Source: Mucilaginibacter sp. UBA5151
GTDB taxonomy: Bacteria > Bacteroidota > Bacteroidia > Sphingobacteriales > Sphingobacteriaceae
Direction of reading: 5' to 3'
Length of the DNA stretch: 64,000 bases
NCBI GenBank assembly: GCA_002413785.1
Contig: DHXR01000047.1
Span: forward strand, 61,172 to 125,171
Within the stretch, counting starts at the first letter, position 1, and the number at the start of each line of letters is the position of its first letter. This document shows positions 59,179 to 64,000 of the stretch, piece after piece. The position numbers were made by a program, and so were the translations under genes. The notes below the pieces were generated by a model, which was not told where the DNA came from, did no database searches, and saw only the letters and a list, made by a program, of their open reading frames with translations.

Positions 59179-59233
59179 AAGCAGCAAGAGCGCCCTCAAA
59201 ACGCCCCTGCTGCTTGTTTATTTGATTTTTTAT
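59179..59233. terminator. Bidirectional terminator between convergent genes
   Basis: The stem AAGCAGCA (59179-59186) pairs with TGCTGCTT (59208-59215), then GTTTATTTGATTTTTT. It lies between the receptor and hexosaminidase stops. On the minus strand the following sequence is less T-rich, so it works better for the plus-strand gene. Confidence 0.6.
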
Positions 59234-61788
59234 GGAGTAACTGTTTCTGAAACGTTGCCGCCGCGGCCTTTAGTATCAAATGCCCTGAACCTTACCGTCT
59301 TTCCGTCATTTGTAACAGCATCGTTATAAATTTTGCTTTTTGCATCCGGGTCCTTGCCATCAGTGGTGTAACGGATGGTTAAACCGGGAAATTGGATATT
59401 GGCGGCATATTTGCCATCCTGCAAAACCAGGCCCGGTTTGGGTACCCGGTAATTATACCCGCCATTATAATAACTTAAACGCGTCAGTTCCCTTTTGCCC
59501 AATACATTTAAAAAATTCGACCAGGCATTTTGATAAAGAGAATCGCTTTTAACAGCGTTTGGTTCGGTGGCCCAATCCGGGTCTTTGCTCCATGCGCGCT
59601 CGGCAAAGCCTAATAAACGGGGAAGCAGCATATATTCAAGCCTGGCGGTGCTTTCTATGTTTTCGCCCCAAACGGCGCTTTGCAGGCCAAATATATTGCT
59701 TTTGCCATAATCTGTCAGGCGCTGCTTGCCTGTGAATATATTGCGGTTTATGGGCAGACCGTTCTTGTCAACTTTTGAATTTTTAAAATAATCGAAAGGG
59801 ATGAAAGAAAACGGTTTGTCAATGTCCACAAAGGCGCCCCAGTAATAGCCCGGCTCATCAAATGATTTATAATGCGCCATATCGAAATACAAATTGGTTA
59901 CGCAGGTAAGCACTGTTTTGTAGCCTGCGTTTGCCAGTTTATAAGCAAGGTCCTCATTGCCATCGCCCAATGAATTGTTCCAGACTTCGGCCTGCAAATG
60001 TTCGGGCATAAAATCGGGGTTGGGCAAATAGAAAGGCTGACCATCCAATGCGGTTTTGCGGAGGGACATTTCTTCCCATCCCGAAAGGTAAAGCCCTTTG
60101 GCTTTAACCAACTGGTTAACCCTGCCATAAAAGTAATACCACAGGTCGGCGGTACTTTGTATTTCGGGGTGGTTTGCTTTTAAAGCCAGGTACGACGGCG
60201 ATTTTTCCCAAACATGCGCAGGCACTTCATCGCCGCCAAAATTGATGGTTTTTAAAGGTGCGCCCGCTTCTTTGTACATACTTACAATATCGTTGATCAC
60301 TGTTCCGATAAAGTTGTAGGTTGATGGCAAGGAAACATCTATAATGTTATCCGTCCAGTATTGATTTGAACTATATTGTGATTTGTCGTTCGGATCGTAA
60401 AGCAGGAACTGCTCCGCCTCTGCTTTTTTGCCTTCGGCCATTAAACGGTCGTAACGGGCGTTCATTGATTTGATGGCTGCACGCGCATGGCCGGGCGATT
60501 CAATTTCGGGCACTACCTGTATATGCAGTTTACCGGCATATTTTAGTATCTCAATAAAATCGGCCCGGGTATAAAAGCCTGTACCTGTTTTATTCTCAAC
60601 TTCCCCACCCGAGCCATGTGATGGCGGTAAAAAATGTTTAGCATCCAGGGTATGCCCGCGTTTGGAGCCAACTCCGGTTAATTCAGGTATTGACGGTATT
60701 TCCAGCCGCCAGCCTTCATCGTCGGTTAAATGGAAATGGAATACATTGAGTTTATAAAGCGCCATTACATCAAGCACCCTTAGTACCTCGCTTTTGGGTT
60801 GGAAATTGCGGCCAACATCCAGCATAAAAGCGCGGTATGGAAAACGGGGCGCATCTTTTATTTCGACACAGGGGATTTGGATTACTTTTTGGGGATGCAC
60901 ATAAGCAGATGCCGGGATTAATGTTTTTAGGGATTGGAGAGCATAAAATGCACCTATCGGAGTGGACGCATTAATGGTAATACCATGTGCGGCAACTGAA
61001 AGTTCGTATTCTTCCTCCTTAAGGTTTCCGTTAGGGATAATTTGAATAACATTCAGATTAATTGACTTGGGGCTTGGTTTATATTTTCCATCAAATAATG
61101 AATTTAGAAAGGCTCTTAAAATTTCACCCTCTTGTTCAAATTTCTTATCAATAGAATAACCCATTATTATTCGTTCATCCAATGTAAATACCCCACCGGT
61201 TTCCTTATAACTCACCGGCGTAGGGAACACTTTAGTTAATTGCTCTTCGGGTATATCTTTAATGTTTTTATTCTGATCATAAATTATAGCAGGGGTAATT
61301 AAACCCACATAGCTTGGTTTAAACGGCTTTATGGTGACAGCCCCGGTATTGTAGCCTTTATCCGGCTGTGTATCCCAAACTACATAAAAACCTTCGGGGC
61401 CGTCGGTCATGGTAACTACGGGTTCTTCATCAATAAACTCAATCCGTACAGATTCGCCCGGTTTTATTTCAGTGAATGTATTGGTTGGGGTAAGACTGAA
61501 CAAATCGCCGTTTACAAAATCAATTTTGGCGTTGCCGGTAACGGTTGCCGAAGTCATTAAACGCGCCGAATTGAAATACATTTTCCAGCCCGAAGCCGGG
61601 AAAGTGGTCTTACCATTATTGGTGATAGTAACAGCGTTTAACGACTGATTCTTGTTTTGATAATCGTTTTGCAGGGCTTCCCAGGTGATACTCAGGTCGC
61701 GGGCATTAAAATTGGGTTCGCCGATGTTTTTTGCAGCGACCTTAACAAAAGAAAGCGCCAGCAGGAAAATTGTGAGACAATAACGCAT
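59230..61788 (-). CDS. Beta-N-acetylhexosaminidase (GH20)
   Basis: An 852-residue secreted hydrolase that cleaves terminal GlcNAc/GalNAc from chitin-like or peptidoglycan-derived sugars. The signal peptide (1-19, SFVKVAA) precedes a CHB_HEX cellulose/chitobiose-binding-like domain (about 25-150). A GH20 N-terminal domain follows, then the catalytic TIM barrel with HFHLTDDEGWRLEIPSIPEL and the catalytic Asp-Glu in NFGGDEVP (about 515-519). The CHB_HEX C-terminal domain completes it. The full-length architecture matches periplasmic chitobiases. It stands alone and is convergent with the TonB receptor. Confidence 0.93.
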   Translation of the reverse strand: MRYCLTIFLLALSFVKVAAKNIGEPNFNARDLSITWEALQNDYQNKNQSLNAVTITNNGKTTFPASGWKMYFNSARLMTSATVTGNAKIDFVNGDLFSLTPTNTFTEIKPGESVRIEFIDEEPVVTMTDGPEGFYVVWDTQPDKGYNTGAVTIKPFKPSYVGLITPAIIYDQNKNIKDIPEEQLTKVFPTPVSYKETGGVFTLDERIIMGYSIDKKFEQEGEILRAFLNSLFDGKYKPSPKSINLNVIQIIPNGNLKEEEYELSVAAHGITINASTPIGAFYALQSLKTLIPASAYVHPQKVIQIPCVEIKDAPRFPYRAFMLDVGRNFQPKSEVLRVLDVMALYKLNVFHFHLTDDEGWRLEIPSIPELTGVGSKRGHTLDAKHFLPPSHGSGGEVENKTGTGFYTRADFIEILKYAGKLHIQVVPEIESPGHARAAIKSMNARYDRLMAEGKKAEAEQFLLYDPNDKSQYSSNQYWTDNIIDVSLPSTYNFIGTVINDIVSMYKEAGAPLKTINFGGDEVPAHVWEKSPSYLALKANHPEIQSTADLWYYFYGRVNQLVKAKGLYLSGWEEMSLRKTALDGQPFYLPNPDFMPEHLQAEVWNNSLGDGNEDLAYKLANAGYKTVLTCVTNLYFDMAHYKSFDEPGYYWGAFVDIDKPFSFIPFDYFKNSKVDKNGLPINRNIFTGKQRLTDYGKSNIFGLQSAVWGENIESTARLEYMLLPRLLGFAERAWSKDPDWATEPNAVKSDSLYQNAWSNFLNVLGKRELTRLSYYNGGYNYRVPKPGLVLQDGKYAANIQFPGLTIRYTTDGKDPDAKSKIYNDAVTNDGKTVRFRAFDTKGRGGNVSETVTP

Positions 61789-61916
61789 GGATCAATAATC
61801 AGGATATAGTTGAATGAGTAAATATAGGTTAAGATGATAATAATAAAGAGGATTAAGCAGAATAAATTTATTTTATTTACCTTAGTAAATTAGGATGTAT
61901 TGTAAATTATATTAAG

Positions 61917-62381
61917 ATGCCAGCAGAGAAAATTACCGTACTTTATGTAGATGATGAAGAAAATAACTTGTTTTCATTCAAGGCTACATTCCGGATAAAA
62001 TATAAGGTGTTGACGGCCCTTAGCGGCAATGAGGCCCTGGATATTTTGGGGAAAAACCTGGTTCATATTATTATCACGGATCAGCGTATGCCCGAAATGA
62101 CGGGTATTGAATTTTTGGAGAAGGTGTTGGAAAAATTCCCGGACCCGATGAGGATCCTTTTAACGGGCTATGCAGATATGAATGCTGTGATTGACGCGGT
62201 TAATAAAGGAAAAATTTTTCATTACCTGGCCAAACCCTGGAATGAGGAAGAATTGGATTTAACCATAAACAGGGCTTATGAAAAATACCTGGCAAAGGTG
62301 CAGTTAAAAGAGATGAACGCAAAGCTGGAAGTATCAAACGATCAGTTAGAGTTTTTGCTGCGACAAAAACTGCTTTCCTGA
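61917..62381 (+). CDS. Single-domain response regulator with helical tail
   Basis: A 154-residue receiver-only protein. The receiver (1-125) has VDDEENNL, phosphoacceptor Asp in IITDQRMPEMTG, LLTGYADM and the KPW Lys segment. A charged helix (130-152) follows. The VDDExxNLxSF start matches RpfG/RpfC-type receivers that control degradation or kinases by protein contact, not DNA. It is divergent from the hexosaminidase and convergent with the phosphorelay genes, so it may be a shared target of the neighbouring kinases. Confidence 0.88.
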   Translation: MPAEKITVLYVDDEENNLFSFKATFRIKYKVLTALSGNEALDILGKNLVHIIITDQRMPEMTGIEFLEKVLEKFPDPMRILLTGYADMNAVIDAVNKGKIFHYLAKPWNEEELDLTINRAYEKYLAKVQLKEMNAKLEVSNDQLEFLLRQKLLS

Positions 62382-62394
62382 AGCTCCGGGTTTG

Positions 62395-62814
62395 CTAATT
62401 GGCTGATCTCACATTGTTAAGCAATGAAATCAGTTTTTCTTTGGTAAGCGGTTTTTCTATGACGGCATTTACTATACCATTGGTGAGTACCCTGTGTATG
62501 TCAATTGGATGGCTGTTACTTGATAATACAGTTAATATAATAATAATGTATTTGTTTTGAATTTCAACCGGAAATTTTTCAAACTCTTCCACAAATTTAA
62601 AACCATTCATTACGGGCATTAGCAAATCAAGCAAAACTATAGTAGGTTGCTTACTTTTTTTATTATGGTTTTCGCGGATTATCTCCAGTGCATCTTCTGC
62701 ATCCTGAAAAGTTTTAATACTTAAGCTTTTATTACTGCGCTCCAAAAATTTTTTGGTTACAAAGCAATCAAGCTCACTATCGTCAATAATTATAAATGTA
62801 AACGCCATATTCAT
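62395..62814 (-). CDS. Single-domain response regulator (Rcp1-like)
   Basis: A 139-residue receiver with FIIIDDSELDCFVTKKF, the phosphoacceptor Asp in VLLDLLMPVMNG, and the late Lys in VIEKPLTKEKL. The insert between beta-4 and alpha-4 fits the Rcp1 group that receives phosphate from phytochrome-like kinases. Its ATG overlaps the stop of the kinase by one base (TGATG), so it is translationally coupled to it and is likely its output. Confidence 0.88.
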   Translation of the reverse strand: MNMAFTFIIIDDSELDCFVTKKFLERSNKSLSIKTFQDAEDALEIIRENHNKKSKQPTIVLLDLLMPVMNGFKFVEEFEKFPVEIQNKYIIIILTVLSSNSHPIDIHRVLTNGIVNAVIEKPLTKEKLISLLNNVRSAN

Positions 62815-63899
62815 CAGATGGATGGAATTGTTACCTTAAAAGTTGTTCCCTGGTGTAAAACAGAGTCGACCTCAATTTGACCATTTAGCTTTAACAGTGC
62901 ACTTTTTACGTTATACAGCCCGAATCCGGACCCTACCTCAAGAGAATTTGAGCGAAAGAAAAGGTTGAAAATCTCCCCAAGGTGACTTTCCAAAATACCT
63001 ATTCCGGTATCCTTTACATAAATTGTAGCCTCGCTTTTCTTTACTTCGACACTTATCTCAACTGATTTATTTTTACTGCTTTTATCCTGATATTTGAATG
63101 CATTTGATAATAAGTTATTAATAATAAGCCTTATCGGGGCCTCATCGTTTGAGAAAGCTTCATCCTGCTTAACGCTCACGTTAAACGCCACGTTATTCGC
63201 TTTTGAATTTAATTCATAAATTGCTTTTAATTCATCAATAATTTCATTAAAATTAATAGCTGTTATTTTTAATTCTCCTCTTTGCAAACTATAATAGTCG
63301 TGCATGCTTAAAACATAAGTGTTTAGTTTTTGCACCGATTTTTCCATTAAGAATAGCATAGCTTTCATCTCGTCAACATCGTCAATCTCTCTTGCCAGGT
63401 TGATGGCCCCCAATATCCCGGTTAAAGGGCCCCTGATGTCATGACTAACGCTATACGCAAACTTGTTTAATTCGTTATATGCTTTTTGTAACTCATCATT
63501 TTTTACGGAAAGCATTGAATTGGCCATATAAAACTTATTCGCTTCATCTATGGCCCAGATAATGTCAGCTTCCGACCAGGGCTTTTGTACATACCTGAAT
63601 ATATGCCCCTTATTTATAGCGTCAATAATTGATTCAATATCGGTATATGCGGTGAGTATTATGCGTACAGGAAGCGGGTGAGTAACCCTGATATCTTCAA
63701 AAAAATCAACACCTGTTTTACCGGGCATCCGCTGATCGCAAAATATGATCCTTATTCCGGGATTATTATCCAGACAAGAAATAGCATCGGGTATATTTAC
63801 GGCAGTCAGAATTTGATAATCAAACCTCAATGAGGCCTTAAAACCTACCAGGTTCTCAGGTTCGTCATCTATATACAAAATTTTAATTTTTTCAGACAC
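62814..63899 (-). CDS. Hybrid receiver-histidine kinase
   Basis: A 361-residue cytoplasmic protein. The receiver (1-122) has YIDDEPENLVGFKA, the Asp in FCDQRMPGKTG and VQKPWS. The kinase has HisKA with the phospho-His in YSVSHDIRGPLTGI and HATPase_c with NNLLSNAFKYQ, DTGIGI and GSGFGLYNVK. A receiver in front of a kinase transmits an upstream phosphotransfer signal; the upstream partner is probably the truncated kinase at the contig end. The start is GTG at 63899 (MSEKIKILYIDDE). Confidence 0.9.
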   Translation of the reverse strand: MSEKIKILYIDDEPENLVGFKASLRFDYQILTAVNIPDAISCLDNNPGIRIIFCDQRMPGKTGVDFFEDIRVTHPLPVRIILTAYTDIESIIDAINKGHIFRYVQKPWSEADIIWAIDEANKFYMANSMLSVKNDELQKAYNELNKFAYSVSHDIRGPLTGILGAINLAREIDDVDEMKAMLFLMEKSVQKLNTYVLSMHDYYSLQRGELKITAINFNEIIDELKAIYELNSKANNVAFNVSVKQDEAFSNDEAPIRLIINNLLSNAFKYQDKSSKNKSVEISVEVKKSEATIYVKDTGIGILESHLGEIFNLFFRSNSLEVGSGFGLYNVKSALLKLNGQIEVDSVLHQGTTFKVTIPSI

Positions 63900-63922
63900 A
63901 GTACTTTTATTTTGATAACTTT

Positions 63923-63981
63923 TTAATTGCTTTCGCCAGGGGTTATAGGTATCTGTAGTATAAATTCGGTACCTTTAGCTA
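63923..63981 (-). CDS. 3' end of a histidine kinase, cut by the contig end
   Basis: The minus strand reads AKGTEFILQIPITPGESN followed by TAA. The GT-x-F-x-x-x-IP pattern is the very end of an HATPase_c domain. It ends 23 bases before the GTG of the hybrid kinase, so the gene lies upstream in the same run. The rest is missing because the contig ends in adapter sequence. Confidence 0.75.
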
Positions 63982-64000
63982 CTGTCTCTTATACACATCT
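63982..64000. other. Nextera/Tn5 mosaic-end adapter contamination
   Basis: The last 19 bases are CTGTCTCTTATACACATCT, the standard transposase mosaic-end adapter used in tagmentation libraries. They are artificial and must not be read as genomic sequence; the codon at the junction is uncertain. Confidence 0.97.

Overview
The window is chromosomal DNA of a Bacteroidetes bacterium, most likely family Sphingobacteriaceae and Mucilaginibacter-like. The basis is the type IX secretion sorting domains (type B, gliding-motility-associated C-terminal), DUF5687 and DUF5683 proteins, TAnnTTTG promoter boxes, weak Shine-Dalgarno signals, a HemJ-type heme pathway and many palindromic intergenic repeats. 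No tRNA, rRNA or CRISPR array was found. The last 19 bases are a Nextera/Tn5 mosaic-end adapter, so position 64000 is a contig end, not biology.

Layout. 1-1850: end of a WcaF-like acetyltransferase and a polytopic membrane protein. 1964-12225 (minus strand): a heme supercluster, read hemA, hemC-hemD fusion, hemB, hemL, histidine kinase, response regulator, TPR membrane protein, hemE, hemJ. It is interrupted after hemA by a small toxin-antitoxin module flanked by two copies of the hemA 3' end. 12396-13589: FabV. 13898-20558: two hydrolases, gap-GNAT-pgk with a good terminator, and a CocE-like lipoprotein hydrolase. 20801-27146: an orphan response regulator and a TolC/adaptor/RND heavy-metal-type efflux operon with a candidate operator. 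27147-28577: a gene graveyard (permease tail, MITE-like element, vapC fragment beside an intact antitoxin, truncated Vat-like acetyltransferase).

28578-34746: aspS, a repeat-rich gap, a DUF5687 ABC exporter and rarA. 34836-38355: a 5'-truncated AlkA-type glycosylase and a 1052-residue T9SS surface protein, followed by four tandem palindromes at an exact 42-bp period. 39050-42726: a secreted small protein, an acidic TPR protein, a divergent MntA/HepT toxin-antitoxin pair and a pseudouridine synthase. 42815-50150: an Ldh-family oxidoreductase and the parA-parB-DUF5683-dapB-lepB cluster with a second, larger lepB. 50463-53870: flavin reductase, VIT1-type transporter and a pair of paralogous secreted proteins. 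53948-59171: a decayed and an intact T9SS cargo gene and a TonB-dependent receptor. 59230-63981: a GH20 hexosaminidase and a receiver/kinase phosphorelay cluster.

How the genes work together. The hem genes take glutamyl-tRNA through uroporphyrinogen III to coproporphyrinogen III, plus the late HemJ oxidase; coproporphyrinogen oxidase and ferrochelatase are not in the window. The two-component pair inside the cluster is a candidate regulator. What stands out beyond the genes is the density of structured repeats, several of which sit at the truncation points of decayed genes.
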